DNA of 64,000 nt, taken from Flavihumibacter sp. ZG627 (GTDB taxonomy: Bacteria > Bacteroidota > Bacteroidia > Chitinophagales > Chitinophagaceae). The notes beneath the pieces are model-generated. The model saw only the letters and a list, made by a program, of their open reading frames with translations. It searched no databases and had not been told where the DNA came from. The stretch is taken from contig NZ_JPHF01000003.1 of the NCBI RefSeq assembly GCF_000814325.1, forward strand, positions 522,390-586,389, in the 5' to 3' direction. Below are positions 43,899 through 52,781 of the stretch, in pieces. The first letter of the stretch is position 1. Each line of letters starts with the position of its first letter. Both the position numbers and the translations under genes were made by a program.

Positions 43899-46793
43899 TT
43901 GGAAACGATCCGCGATCTTGAAGAATTATTATTACCGCCCGAAGAGCAACCGCTTCCGGGCATTGACAGCAGCCATCTCCGGATCGTGGTGCTGAAACAA
44001 TTCCGTTTCCATAAATCACTTTGCATAGAACTTTACGATGCCGCAACTACCCAGTCCGGCGCCATTAAAAATCCGCTCACACCAATCAGTGCAGCCGACG
44101 CAGCACTCATGGCAACCAGCAACAGCGATGCTATTTTATTTTATTCCAGCATCAGCCGCTTTCAATATAACCCAACTGCCATCAAAACGGCAACGGATAT
44201 ACGCTGCCTGCGAACCATCATCAGAAACCCGCTTGCATTAAAATTCTACTACCATAATCCTGCCTTCTCTGAAAATGTGAGCGCTGGCGCGTTAATAGAA
44301 ACAGAAGTAGGTGATATCCTTGAGAAAGTTGTGATCAAGGTGAATAAGGAAGATTCTTTTTATCGCCTCACACCAGAACTTCACCTGGCTGGACAAATCA
44401 TTCACCCCCGCAACATCGAGATCAAATACGAATATTTTGTCCTGCACCAGGGCAGGCTCTGGCTCGCAGCCAACCTTACCATCCTTAAAATACTCCTGGT
44501 ATTTGGAACCCGCCCCCATATGCAGGTACATGAATCACAGTTCAACGCCTTCCAGCAAAAAGTGCTCTCCAAACTGGAAGAAAAAGTGGAAGTGATTCAC
44601 AGTTATATCGAAGCCGCAAAGCCCGAACAACTGGCGGAGGCGGGATGGCTGGGCGCGCAGGAAAAACTTATTTATCTCTCCGACCTTGGACAGTATGTTG
44701 CCATCAATCCGATGATGCGGTATGGCAGCCTCGAAATACCGGTGCGAAGTAAAAAGATGATCTATCTGCCTGATGCACGTGGAAGGATGATGGCCATGCG
44801 TCGCGATGAAGCCGCTGAAAATTCTTTCCTCGCACTGCTGCTTCAGCAACACCCGCATTTCATGGAGCAGCTCGATGAAGGGCTCACTTATTTCTATCTC
44901 CATCGCGATCGCTTCCTGAATGAAGACTGGTTCACCGATGCCTTTGAACAATGGCGCGAGGCCGGAATCTCCATCTTCGGCTTCAACCAACTGAAAGGCA
45001 ATAAAAAGAATGCACACAAGGGCACTATATCCGTTCAGGTTGAAACCGGGCTCAACTGGTTCAACCTGAAGGTGAAAGCTAAATATGGCAACCAGGAAGC
45101 TTCACTCAAACAAATACAACAGGCTGTTCGAAATAAGAGCAGGTACATTCAACTGGATGATGGCACATTGGGACTGCTACCGGAAGCATGGCTCGAAAGA
45201 ATGTCGCGTTTTTTCTTTGCCGCCAGCATCATGGGCGATGACCTGATCATGCCCGGCACGCAATTCGAGACTGTCAATGAAATATTTGATGAGTCAGAAA
45301 TGGATGATGCAGTTATGTCCACCATACAGAACTACCGGGAAAAGCTAACCGATATTAAAGCCATCGAGCAAGTTGAAGTTCCAACCGGTTTGCAGGCAAA
45401 CCTTCGGCATTACCAGCAGGAGGGACTAAGCTGGCTTTACTTCCTCCACCAGCACCAGTTTGGCGGTGTGCTTGCAGACGATATGGGCTTGGGTAAGACC
45501 CTGCAGGTGATTGCCTTCATTTTACTGCTGAAAGAAAAAGGGCAATCAGATACACATTTGCTGGTGGTTCCAACCTCACTTCTTTTCAACTGGCAGGCCG
45601 AACTGAATAGGTTCGCTCCTTCAATCAGTCATATTACACTGCATGGTGCCAACCGCGAAAAAGATATCCAGGCATTTTCACAGTTTGACCTCGTGATCAC
45701 CTCCTACGGCACCCTGCTTTCCGATATAAACTATCTGCGCAGGTTCACCTTCGGATATATTTTCCTCGATGAATCGCAACAGATCAAGAACCCAGGCTCA
45801 CAGCGATACCAGGCGGCACAGATGCTCCGCGCTAAAAACCGTATATCCATCACCGGTACTCCTATCGAGAATAATACCCTCGATCTGTATGCGCAGTTTT
45901 CTTTTGCCTGTCCGGGTTTACTGGGGTCACAGAAATATTTCCAGGATATCTATTCCACACCCATCGATAAGTTTGAAGACAGTCGCCGTGCCGCTGAGCT
46001 CCAACGCAAGGTAGCGCCCTTTCTCCTGCGCCGCACCAAAGAAGAAGTGATGCAGGAACTCCCCGATAAAACAGAGCAGATCTTATACTGTGCAATGGGA
46101 GATGCGCAGCGCGCTGTTTACGAAGCGTACGAAAAAGATCTTCGCGATTACCTGGAGAACAAGATGGAAGATGAGATCCTTCGCAATTCTATTCATGTAT
46201 TGCGTGGATTAACACAGTTAAGACAGATCTGTGATGACCCTCGTCTGCTTAAGGCCGATCACCTGCAAGGCGAAGGTTCTTCCAAGATCGAAGTGTTGAT
46301 AGAACAAATAGAATCGAAGAGTGGGCAACACAAGATCCTCGTGTTCTCGCAGTTCGTGTCGATGCTGGAGCTGATAGCAAAGGAGCTAGATAAAAGTGGC
46401 ATCGTTTACGAAACACTCACCGGCGCCACACGCAATCGTGAAGCGGCTGTTGACCGCTTCCAGCGCGATCCCCGTGTACGCGTATTCCTCCTTAGCCTCA
46501 AGGCGGGCGGGGTAGGCCTAAACCTAACTGCAGCCAGTTATGTATATCTCGTTGATCCCTGGTGGAACCCTGCGGTAGAATCACAAGCCATCGATCGTGC
46601 CTATCGTATAGGGCAACATAAAAATGTACAGGCTATAAGATTGATTTGTCCCGGTACCGTAGAAGAAAAGATGATGCAGCTCCAGCAAAGTAAAAAAGAA
46701 TTATCCGCGGGATTAGTACAAAGCGGTAAAGACTTTTTCAGCACCATGACCAAAGAGGATTGGAGAGAGGTGTTGGGAGGGAATTATGGATGA
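43899..46793 (+). CDS. SNF2-family DEAD/DEAH-box helicase
   Basis: A 964-aa protein counted from a TTG at 43899 (METIRDLEELL); no good ATG start is visible in this frame, so the N-terminus is uncertain. The C-terminal half holds the SNF2 ATPase: DDMGLGKTLQVIA (Walker A), DESQQIKN in place of DEAH, SITGTPIENN, then helicase-C with LVFSQFVSMLELIAKEL, LSLKAGGVGLNLTAASYVYLVDPWWNPAVE and QAIDRAYRIGQ. It should translocate on double-stranded DNA to remodel bound proteins. Confidence 0.92.
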   Translation: METIRDLEELLLPPEEQPLPGIDSSHLRIVVLKQFRFHKSLCIELYDAATTQSGAIKNPLTPISAADAALMATSNSDAILFYSSISRFQYNPTAIKTATDIRCLRTIIRNPLALKFYYHNPAFSENVSAGALIETEVGDILEKVVIKVNKEDSFYRLTPELHLAGQIIHPRNIEIKYEYFVLHQGRLWLAANLTILKILLVFGTRPHMQVHESQFNAFQQKVLSKLEEKVEVIHSYIEAAKPEQLAEAGWLGAQEKLIYLSDLGQYVAINPMMRYGSLEIPVRSKKMIYLPDARGRMMAMRRDEAAENSFLALLLQQHPHFMEQLDEGLTYFYLHRDRFLNEDWFTDAFEQWREAGISIFGFNQLKGNKKNAHKGTISVQVETGLNWFNLKVKAKYGNQEASLKQIQQAVRNKSRYIQLDDGTLGLLPEAWLERMSRFFFAASIMGDDLIMPGTQFETVNEIFDESEMDDAVMSTIQNYREKLTDIKAIEQVEVPTGLQANLRHYQQEGLSWLYFLHQHQFGGVLADDMGLGKTLQVIAFILLLKEKGQSDTHLLVVPTSLLFNWQAELNRFAPSISHITLHGANREKDIQAFSQFDLVITSYGTLLSDINYLRRFTFGYIFLDESQQIKNPGSQRYQAAQMLRAKNRISITGTPIENNTLDLYAQFSFACPGLLGSQKYFQDIYSTPIDKFEDSRRAAELQRKVAPFLLRRTKEEVMQELPDKTEQILYCAMGDAQRAVYEAYEKDLRDYLENKMEDEILRNSIHVLRGLTQLRQICDDPRLLKADHLQGEGSSKIEVLIEQIESKSGQHKILVFSQFVSMLELIAKELDKSGIVYETLTGATRNREAAVDRFQRDPRVRVFLLSLKAGGVGLNLTAASYVYLVDPWWNPAVESQAIDRAYRIGQHKNVQAIRLICPGTVEEKMMQLQQSKKELSAGLVQSGKDFFSTMTKEDWREVLGGNYG

Positions 46794-46849
46794 TTTCATG
46801 TAGTGTTTGGCATTTATGAAAATTGTTATCTTTATATAAATTCATTAAC

Positions 46850-47038
46850 ATGTCAAAAGACGAGATCAAATCCGAGATCAACAAGGTGCTTGATCATTTG
46901 TCTGACAAGGCATTGTCCGATCTTCTAACCTTTCTACAAAATTTAGAAAGAAAGCAATCAATTTCTTTGTTAGATAAATCAACACTTCAAAAAATACTAA
47001 CAGAAGATGAAGATCTTCTTCATAAGCTTGCCAGATGA
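46850..47038 (+). CDS. Putative antitoxin partner of a Doc-like toxin
   Basis: A 62-aa acidic helical protein (MSKDEIKSEINKVLDHLSDKAL, followed by FLQNLERKQ and a Leu-rich tail). It does not look like Phd. It overlaps the Doc-like gene by 4 nt (ATGA), the coupling typical of antitoxin-toxin pairs. Functional assignment is from context only. Confidence 0.6.
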   Translation: MSKDEIKSEINKVLDHLSDKALSDLLTFLQNLERKQSISLLDKSTLQKILTEDEDLLHKLAR

Positions 47039-47421
47039 TTTCAATTACTGAGGTTGAGCATTTACATAAATTACTCATCGATAGATTTGGGGGTTCACAT
47101 GGAGTTCGGGATAGAGCAGCTTTGGAATCTGCAGTTGCCAGACCTTTTCAAACATTTGACGATAAAGATCTCTATCCTTCCGTTATTGAAAAGGCGGCTT
47201 CACTAATTGAAAGTATACTTATCAATCATCCTTTCATTGATGGAAATAAAAGGACGGGATATCTGATACTCCGACTGTTTCTTATCAGTAACGATCTGGA
47301 TATAGCAGCTTCTCAAGAAAATAAGTATGAGTTAGTAATTAATATTGCATCAGGTACACTTAAGTTCCAAGGGATTGTTGCATGGCTAGAATCTAACACA
47401 ATAAAGAGGCATGAAAATTAA
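47035..47421 (+). CDS. Doc-like (Fic superfamily) toxin
   Basis: A 128-aa protein with the Fic/Doc catalytic motif HPFIDGNKRTG, HxFx[D/N]GNKR, and ITEVEHLHKLLIDRFGGSHGVRDRAAL at the start, typical of death-on-curing toxins. Doc kinases phosphorylate EF-Tu to stop translation; Fic relatives AMPylate proteins. The glycine in GNKR is Doc-like. It overlaps both the antitoxin upstream and the DUF1593 gene downstream. AT-rich local composition suggests acquisition. Confidence 0.85.
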   Translation: MISITEVEHLHKLLIDRFGGSHGVRDRAALESAVARPFQTFDDKDLYPSVIEKAASLIESILINHPFIDGNKRTGYLILRLFLISNDLDIAASQENKYELVINIASGTLKFQGIVAWLESNTIKRHEN

Positions 47422-48946
47422 TTCCAAATACTATATAAGAGGTTTATTTATTTGCATCTGTATTCTTACCCTTTTCCTCTTTGCAAATTTTTCATTCGCA
47501 CAACCATCCAGTAACCAGCCAGGGCCACGCATAATTATTACTGCCGACCCCGAACTAGATGACAATAATTCCCTGATCAGGCTGCTACTCTATAGCAACG
47601 AACTCAATATTGAAGGCCTCGTATATGCCAGTAGCCAGTTTCACTGGAAAGGTGATGGTAAGGGAACAAGATGGTATGTTCCCGGTAGGGAATATGATCG
47701 TTTTGGATTGAAACTTTGTCCTTGTGAATCATGGCGATGGCGCAATGACGAACGTTTTATTCACGATATCGTGGAAGCCTATGCGAAAGTATATCCAAAC
47801 CTGAAACGGCATGACCAGAACTATCCCGATCCCCAAGACCTGATCTCCAAGATCAGGTATGGCAATATTGATTTTGACGGCGACTATTCCAAGGACTCTC
47901 CGGGTTCTGATCTGATTAAATCACTCATGCTGGATGAGAAACCTGGAAAACTTTTCATTACTGCCTGGGGTGGGCATAGTACTATTGCACGTGCACTTAA
48001 GTCGATACAGGACCAGTACGAATTTACCCTTGCCTGGGAGGCTGTAAAAAAGAAAATATCCCGCAAAATTATACTGCTCCCTTCCGGTGACCAGGATGAC
48101 ACCTACGCGAACTATATTAAACCGAATTGGCCGGATATTGAATACCGCCAGTTCACTGCCGGACCGAATTATGGATATGGTGCGCAGCTAAACGCAAAGC
48201 CGGAAGATTCTGTATTCCTGACTCCTTCCTGGATGAAAAAAAATGTATCAGAGAGAGGAGCACTTGGAAGCTTATACCGTGTATGGGGTGATGGTAAGCA
48301 GATGGTGAAAAACGATATCATGGATTATTTCGGGATGGCAAACTATTCAACAGAAACGTTGAAGAAAATGGGATATGTTGTCTGGATGCCAGTTCAGCCA
48401 AAGGGTTCATGGCTGGGAGAAGGCGACAACTATACTTTTATGAATATGCTGGGTAATGGTTTGAGGGCCTATGAATTTGATTTCTATGGAGGATGGGGCG
48501 GCCACGGCCCTGTTTCCCAGGCACAAAAAGACTTGCCCTACCCAAATTTTTTTCCGCAGGCACAGCGCGATTTTGCGGCCCGTTTGAAATGGTCGGTTAG
48601 CCCTGCATTCTCCAATGCTAATCATAAACCAATTGTAAATATTGAAGGTCCATTGCATGTTTTGACAACGGCTAATCAGAAAATCCGATTGAATGGTAAT
48701 GCCACTGATCCGGATGGAAATAAAGTTTCATTCAGGTGGTGGCAGTTTATGGTGGGTACTTACCCCGGTAAAATTATGATTACTAATTCAGGTTCTGCAC
48801 AGGCTGAAATAACTATTCCCAAAGATGCAGGTGCCGGACAAACAATTCATCTCATTCTTGAAGCAACCGATAATGGAACACCACAACTTACGAGCTACCA
48901 GCGATTGATTATTACAGTTGGAGATAAGCCCAATTGGCCTCTTTAA
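47411..48946 (+). CDS. Secreted DUF1593 (nucleoside-hydrolase-like) protein
   Basis: A 511-aa protein with a signal peptide (to NFSFAQ). The N-terminal part is DUF1593, related to nucleoside hydrolases: IIITADPELDDNNSLIRLLLYSNELNIEGLVYASSQ has the Asp-rich metal-binding pattern. A C-terminal Ig/PKD-like module (about 420-510) has NGNATDPDGNKVSFRWW. Such proteins are found in polysaccharide-degrading Bacteroidota; the substrate is unknown. It overlaps the Doc-like gene by 11 nt, which may be fortuitous. Confidence 0.85.
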   Translation: MKINSKYYIRGLFICICILTLFLFANFSFAQPSSNQPGPRIIITADPELDDNNSLIRLLLYSNELNIEGLVYASSQFHWKGDGKGTRWYVPGREYDRFGLKLCPCESWRWRNDERFIHDIVEAYAKVYPNLKRHDQNYPDPQDLISKIRYGNIDFDGDYSKDSPGSDLIKSLMLDEKPGKLFITAWGGHSTIARALKSIQDQYEFTLAWEAVKKKISRKIILLPSGDQDDTYANYIKPNWPDIEYRQFTAGPNYGYGAQLNAKPEDSVFLTPSWMKKNVSERGALGSLYRVWGDGKQMVKNDIMDYFGMANYSTETLKKMGYVVWMPVQPKGSWLGEGDNYTFMNMLGNGLRAYEFDFYGGWGGHGPVSQAQKDLPYPNFFPQAQRDFAARLKWSVSPAFSNANHKPIVNIEGPLHVLTTANQKIRLNGNATDPDGNKVSFRWWQFMVGTYPGKIMITNSGSAQAEITIPKDAGAGQTIHLILEATDNGTPQLTSYQRLIITVGDKPNWPL

Positions 48947-48954
48947 TATTCACT

Positions 48955-49563
48955 ATGACAAAAAAAGACATAAAAGCATTCTTCAGATCTATCAGTGATG
49001 GCGACCTGCATACAGTTTCAGCATTGATCACTTCCGACAAAGCATATCTGTCCCTCACCAACTTTTCACCACCAAAAAAAGACGATGGACAATCACCGCT
49101 TCAGATGGCATTTAAAACCGGAAACTTCGATATCGTCAGACTCCTCATTGAAAACGGCGCTGATGTTAACTTCCAGGAAGTATCAGCAATCAATGACTGG
49201 ACAGCCCCGGTATTACACGATGCCATCAGGGCTACCATATTTAACACATATACCCTTCAAAAAGATAGCAGCAAATTCAATAAAGCTTTTTCACTTTTAC
49301 AACTCATGTTGGCCAACAAAGCGAATCCCAATGCAACAGACTCTTTCGGTAACAATTGCCTGCATAGGGCAATACTTGATGCCAGGCAGATGATCGATAA
49401 TCCAGGTGCCAATATATCCAATGGAATTTTACTGGATCAATTAAGGAATGTATTTGCTGCGCTTATAAATGCAGGAGCAGATAAGAAAATGCCAACAGAT
49501 AAGAGTTCGGGAGCGGTTGAGCTCATATCAAATTTCCGGCTTGAGAAATATCAATTGATGTAA
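48955..49563 (+). CDS. Ankyrin-repeat protein
   Basis: A 202-aa protein from the ATG at 48955. It shows ankyrin units: GQSPLQMAFKTGNFDIVRLLIENGADVNFQ, a central one with APVLHDAIRATIF, and NCLHRAILDARQM...LINAGADKK. No catalytic domain is seen. It is probably a protein-binding adaptor in the cytoplasm; partner unknown. Confidence 0.83.
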   Translation: MTKKDIKAFFRSISDGDLHTVSALITSDKAYLSLTNFSPPKKDDGQSPLQMAFKTGNFDIVRLLIENGADVNFQEVSAINDWTAPVLHDAIRATIFNTYTLQKDSSKFNKAFSLLQLMLANKANPNATDSFGNNCLHRAILDARQMIDNPGANISNGILLDQLRNVFAALINAGADKKMPTDKSSGAVELISNFRLEKYQLM

Positions 49564-49609
49564 AACTGACACCCAAGTTGGGTCTCTGAATATTTATGTA
49601 AATTGAAGT

Positions 49610-49792
49610 ATGGTAAAAAATACCCGGCTTAAAGCAGTACTATCTTTGGGAATAGCTATCGCACTGTTAATTATTTTGAGTGAGCTGATAACTGCAGAAG
49701 ATCTCAACTCAAAGACCTTGGGTGGTATTATTGGATCTGGTATCATCTGGGTAGTTTGCAATTCATCTTCTAAGAGAAGTATTCGGAATTAG
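49610..49792 (+). CDS. Small two-segment membrane protein
   Basis: A 60-aa protein with two hydrophobic segments (about 8-26 and 35-50) and a basic C-terminus. Family unknown. It lies 18 nt before the channel-like gene on the same strand and may be co-expressed with it. Confidence 0.5.
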   Translation: MVKNTRLKAVLSLGIAIALLIILSELITAEDLNSKTLGGIIGSGIIWVVCNSSSKRSIRN

Positions 49793-49810
49793 GCTGAGGA
49801 AATTTAAACA

Positions 49811-50164
49811 ATGAAACTCGAAAACCGAAAGCAGCAGATTGCTCCATTACCTCACTTCTTATTCAGGTTGGGACGCTATACACTAGTTGCGTTATTATTA
49901 ATTGCCATTTCCGTTTTAACAGGCACCTTAGGGTATCATTATTTTGCTGACATTGGATGGCTGGATAGCTTTCATATGGCCTGTATGATATTAACAGGAA
50001 TGGGTCCGGTAGTTGAAATGAGATCACCAACTGCAAAAATATTTTCATCGCTATATGCCTTGTATAGTGGAGTTGCTTTTCTAAGTATAACTGCAGTGTT
50101 TTTTGCTCCCATCATTCATAGATTATTACACATCTTACACGTTGAGAAGGATGATAATGGGTAA
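49811..50164 (+). CDS. Two-pore-segment channel-like membrane protein with altered filter
   Basis: A 117-aa protein with two transmembrane segments bracketing a re-entrant-like loop: DSFHMACMILTGMGPVVEM aligns with the pore helix and filter of simple 2-TM K+ channels (D-F-x6-T-V-G-Y-G-D), and AKIFSSLYALYSGVAFLSI with the inner helix. The TVGYG filter is replaced by TGMGPV, so potassium selectivity is doubtful. It may be a non-selective channel or a relative with another role. Confidence 0.65.
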   Translation: MKLENRKQQIAPLPHFLFRLGRYTLVALLLIAISVLTGTLGYHYFADIGWLDSFHMACMILTGMGPVVEMRSPTAKIFSSLYALYSGVAFLSITAVFFAPIIHRLLHILHVEKDDNG

Positions 50165-50186
50165 TATTTGAAATAAAAATGCTTAC

Positions 50187-50750
50187 ATGCCTACAGAAAA
50201 AGAAAAAATGCTCGCCGGCGAGCTTTACAACGCCCTTGATGAACAACTTTCTACAGAAAGAACCAATGCACGAATCCTACTTCAACAACTGAACAACGCC
50301 GACCCTGCTGATACAGAAACGCTAAACAGAACACTGAAAGCTCTCATCCCCAATGCCGGTCAAGATCTCTGGATACAGCCCCCTTTCTATTGTGATTATG
50401 GCTACAACGTTGAAGCGGGTGATAAGGTCTTTTTTAATTTTAATTGCGTGGTGTTGGATGTTATGAAGGTCACCATCGGTAGCAGAACATTATTTGGTCC
50501 CAATGTCCAGATCTATACCGCCATGCATCCTGTTAATCATGCTGAAAGGGCAGCGGGACTGGAATTTGCACAACCCATTGTAATAGGAGAGGACGTATGG
50601 GTTGGGGGATCAGCTGTTATCTGTCCGGGAGTAACAATTGGTAGCAGGTCCATCATTGGCGCAGGAAGCGTGGTTACCCGCGATATTCCCGAGGATGTAT
50701 TTGCTGCCGGCAATCCCTGCAGGGTGATACGAACTATATCAGACATATAG
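50187..50750 (+). CDS. Maltose/galactoside-type sugar O-acetyltransferase
   Basis: A 187-aa protein of the LacA/Maa family: an N-terminal maltose-acetyltransferase helix region (EKEKMLAGELYNALDEQL) and a left-handed beta-helix with FYCDYGYNVEAGDKVFFNFNCVVLD, catalytic His in MHPVNHAE, and IGEDVWVGGSAVICPGVTIG. It transfers acetyl from acetyl-CoA to sugars. Standalone. Confidence 0.94.
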   Translation: MPTEKEKMLAGELYNALDEQLSTERTNARILLQQLNNADPADTETLNRTLKALIPNAGQDLWIQPPFYCDYGYNVEAGDKVFFNFNCVVLDVMKVTIGSRTLFGPNVQIYTAMHPVNHAERAAGLEFAQPIVIGEDVWVGGSAVICPGVTIGSRSIIGAGSVVTRDIPEDVFAAGNPCRVIRTISDI

Positions 50751-50834
50751 TTTAAGCTTATCTTGATTACCCAATCAAACATTAGCTTTCTCTTTGCCTG
50801 AAATTTTGATAACTTAGGATTTGGAAGTTATCGC

Positions 50835-51521
50835 ATGAAACTACCTTACCTGATAATATTATGCTGCCTTGTACTTGCCTTTTTCAGCAGTTGCAGGGGA
50901 CAGGAAAAAAAGGATAGTTCATCATCCTGGAAAGTACAGTCGACGGTAGATGTAGGCGGACCATTTGAGAATCGTGAATTCACTTACTACAACATCCCCC
51001 GAAATATAAGTGCAACAGATACCAGTCCGGGTTTCACGTTATCCGGACAGAAACTTCTTGTCACCGGTATCGTTTACCAATCAGATGCGAAGACCCCCGC
51101 CACCGGTGTATTGCTTTATTATTACCAGACCAATACAGAAGGGCGATACCTGCACAAACCAGAAGAGAAAAGAAGCATGCCTCCTAACGATCGTGGACAA
51201 ACGCATGGTTACATCCGTGGCTGGGTTAAAACGGGAAGCGATGGCAGGTATTCCATCTATACCATCCGACCCGGATCATATCCCGATGCAAAAGAGCCCG
51301 CACATATCCATGCTACCGTTAAAGAACCCAATGATATCGCCGAATATTGGATCGACGACTTTGTTTTTGATGACGATAAATTACTTACCCAGAGGCACCG
51401 GGAGAGGCTAAGCAAACGCGCAGGAAGTGGTATATTGGAATTGAAAAAGAAAGATGGTCTATGGGTTGGAGACCGTAACCTGGTACTGGGACTCAATATT
51501 TCCGGATACCCGTCCAAATAA
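50835..51521 (+). CDS. Intradiol-dioxygenase-like lipoprotein
   Basis: A 228-aa lipoprotein (FFSSC lipobox). The remaining chain matches the protocatechuate 3,4-dioxygenase beta-sandwich: VTGIVYQSDAKTPATGVLLYYYQTNTEGRY, then GRYSIYTIRPGSYP and PAHIHATV. Candidate Fe ligands are tyrosines in YYYQT and in RYSIYT, with His-x-His in PAHIHA. Surface or periplasmic location is unusual for ring-cleaving enzymes; the substrate may be an extracellular catechol. Confidence 0.85.
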   Translation: MKLPYLIILCCLVLAFFSSCRGQEKKDSSSSWKVQSTVDVGGPFENREFTYYNIPRNISATDTSPGFTLSGQKLLVTGIVYQSDAKTPATGVLLYYYQTNTEGRYLHKPEEKRSMPPNDRGQTHGYIRGWVKTGSDGRYSIYTIRPGSYPDAKEPAHIHATVKEPNDIAEYWIDDFVFDDDKLLTQRHRERLSKRAGSGILELKKKDGLWVGDRNLVLGLNISGYPSK

Positions 51522-51559
51522 AATATAATACGTATATTTGTTTGCTTAAAGATACGTGT

Positions 51560-51808
51560 ATGACTACAAAGTTAACATTGACAATTGAGGAAGAGGTAAT
51601 TAAATCAGCTAAAGTGTATGCGCAGAAAAAGGGAAGGAGCTTGTCTGATTTGGTAGAGAATTATTTAAAAACATTATCAAGCAAAGAGGGCAGTAAAGAG
51701 AAATTATCACCTCGGGTTAAAAGATTGGTCGGTTCAGTAAAATTACCTAAGGATTTCAATTATAAGGATGCATTACAGGAAAGCATAAATGAGAAATTCA
51801 GCAAATGA
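51560..51808 (+). CDS. Antitoxin of a PIN-domain module (DUF6364-like)
   Basis: An 82-aa protein from the ATG at 51560. MTTKLTLTIEEEVIKSAKVYAQKKGRSLSDLVENYL is a ribbon-helix-helix/DUF6364-type DNA-binding segment; the C-terminal tail should cover the toxin active site. It overlaps the PIN gene by 4 nt (ATGA). Confidence 0.83.
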   Translation: MTTKLTLTIEEEVIKSAKVYAQKKGRSLSDLVENYLKTLSSKEGSKEKLSPRVKRLVGSVKLPKDFNYKDALQESINEKFSK

Positions 51809-52236
51809 AAAATCTTTTTCTGGACACCAATGTAATAATTGATGTCCTTGCCAATAGGCAACCTTTTTCAGATGCCGCTGCGAGAGTTTTTTATTTAGCA
51901 GAGACTGGTAAACTTAAATTATTTATTTCTGCATTATCCTATTCTAATATCTACTTTATTATTAGAAGGAATTCCTCGCACAAAGAGATGATCTCTATTT
52001 TAAGGGATCTTGAAGCTTTAACGGAAACATTAGATGTTACAAAACAGGTCATTTCTCATTCGCTATTGAGTGACTTCAAAGATTTTGAAGATGCAATTCA
52101 ATATCAAACTGCTTTAATAAGTAAAAGGATAGATGTTATTGTAACAAGAAATGTAAAAGATTATAAGAATAGCGCATTACCGGTTTTAACTTCAGACGAA
52201 GTAATTAGTGCCATTGAAAACCTTAACAATGGTTAA
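51805..52236 (+). CDS. PIN-domain toxin (VapC-like ribonuclease)
   Basis: A 143-aa PIN protein: FLDTNVIIDVLANRQPF with the first catalytic Asp, DFEDAIQY with the central acidic pair, and VTRNVKDY. PIN toxins cleave tRNA or rRNA with Mg2+. Overlap with the upstream antitoxin supports a type II module. AT-rich. Confidence 0.88.
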   Translation: MKNLFLDTNVIIDVLANRQPFSDAAARVFYLAETGKLKLFISALSYSNIYFIIRRNSSHKEMISILRDLEALTETLDVTKQVISHSLLSDFKDFEDAIQYQTALISKRIDVIVTRNVKDYKNSALPVLTSDEVISAIENLNNG

Positions 52237-52283
52237 ATTATGTTAGAGCTTTGAGCATACACTGAATTCTAAATACATTGGTT

Positions 52284-52763
52284 ATGAAACCGAAGATCCT
52301 GCTATTGATCATGATGTTTGTTGTAAATATCGTTCTTGCACAAACCCCCGCTGATAAAGAGGCAGTAAAGAAAGTGATCCTAATGTTTCAGGATGATTTT
52401 AATGATGGCGCGTTTAAGAATGCCAGGCAATATGCAGCTAATGATTGGATCCATATACATCCGGGAGGCGGTATAAAAAAGGGAATCGATGAAGTGCTTG
52501 CAGAAGTAATTGCAGTTCATGTAACATTTCTGAAAGGTGTAACTATGAAAATTGATACAATGGATATTCGCTTTGTTCATCCCGATGTTGCTGTTGCAGA
52601 TGTAGTACACACTATAGATACCTATGAGAATCCCCCTGGTGTAATGCATGTAAATGAAAAGCAAATGAAGCTTTACGTAGTTGCAAAGATCAACGGTAAA
52701 TGGTTGATGACCCACGACCAGAACACAATCATCATGGATACGAATACCGCAGCAAATAAATAA
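52284..52763 (+). CDS. Secreted NTF2-like (DUF4440-type) protein
   Basis: A 159-aa protein with a signal peptide (to IVLAQ) and a SnoaL/DUF4440-like cone fold (DKEAVKKVILMFQDDFNDGAFKNARQYAANDWIHIHPGG; KINGKWLMTHDQNT). Function unknown. It is 18 nt before the agmatine-deiminase-like gene on the same strand. Confidence 0.75.
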   Translation: MKPKILLLIMMFVVNIVLAQTPADKEAVKKVILMFQDDFNDGAFKNARQYAANDWIHIHPGGGIKKGIDEVLAEVIAVHVTFLKGVTMKIDTMDIRFVHPDVAVADVVHTIDTYENPPGVMHVNEKQMKLYVVAKINGKWLMTHDQNTIIMDTNTAANK

Positions 52764-52781
52764 GTCAACAGCAAAGAGCAC

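Noticed and set aside
49571..49583. Terminator after the ankyrin gene (ACCCAAGTTGGGT)
   Set aside because: The stem is short with a one-base centre and no T tract follows.
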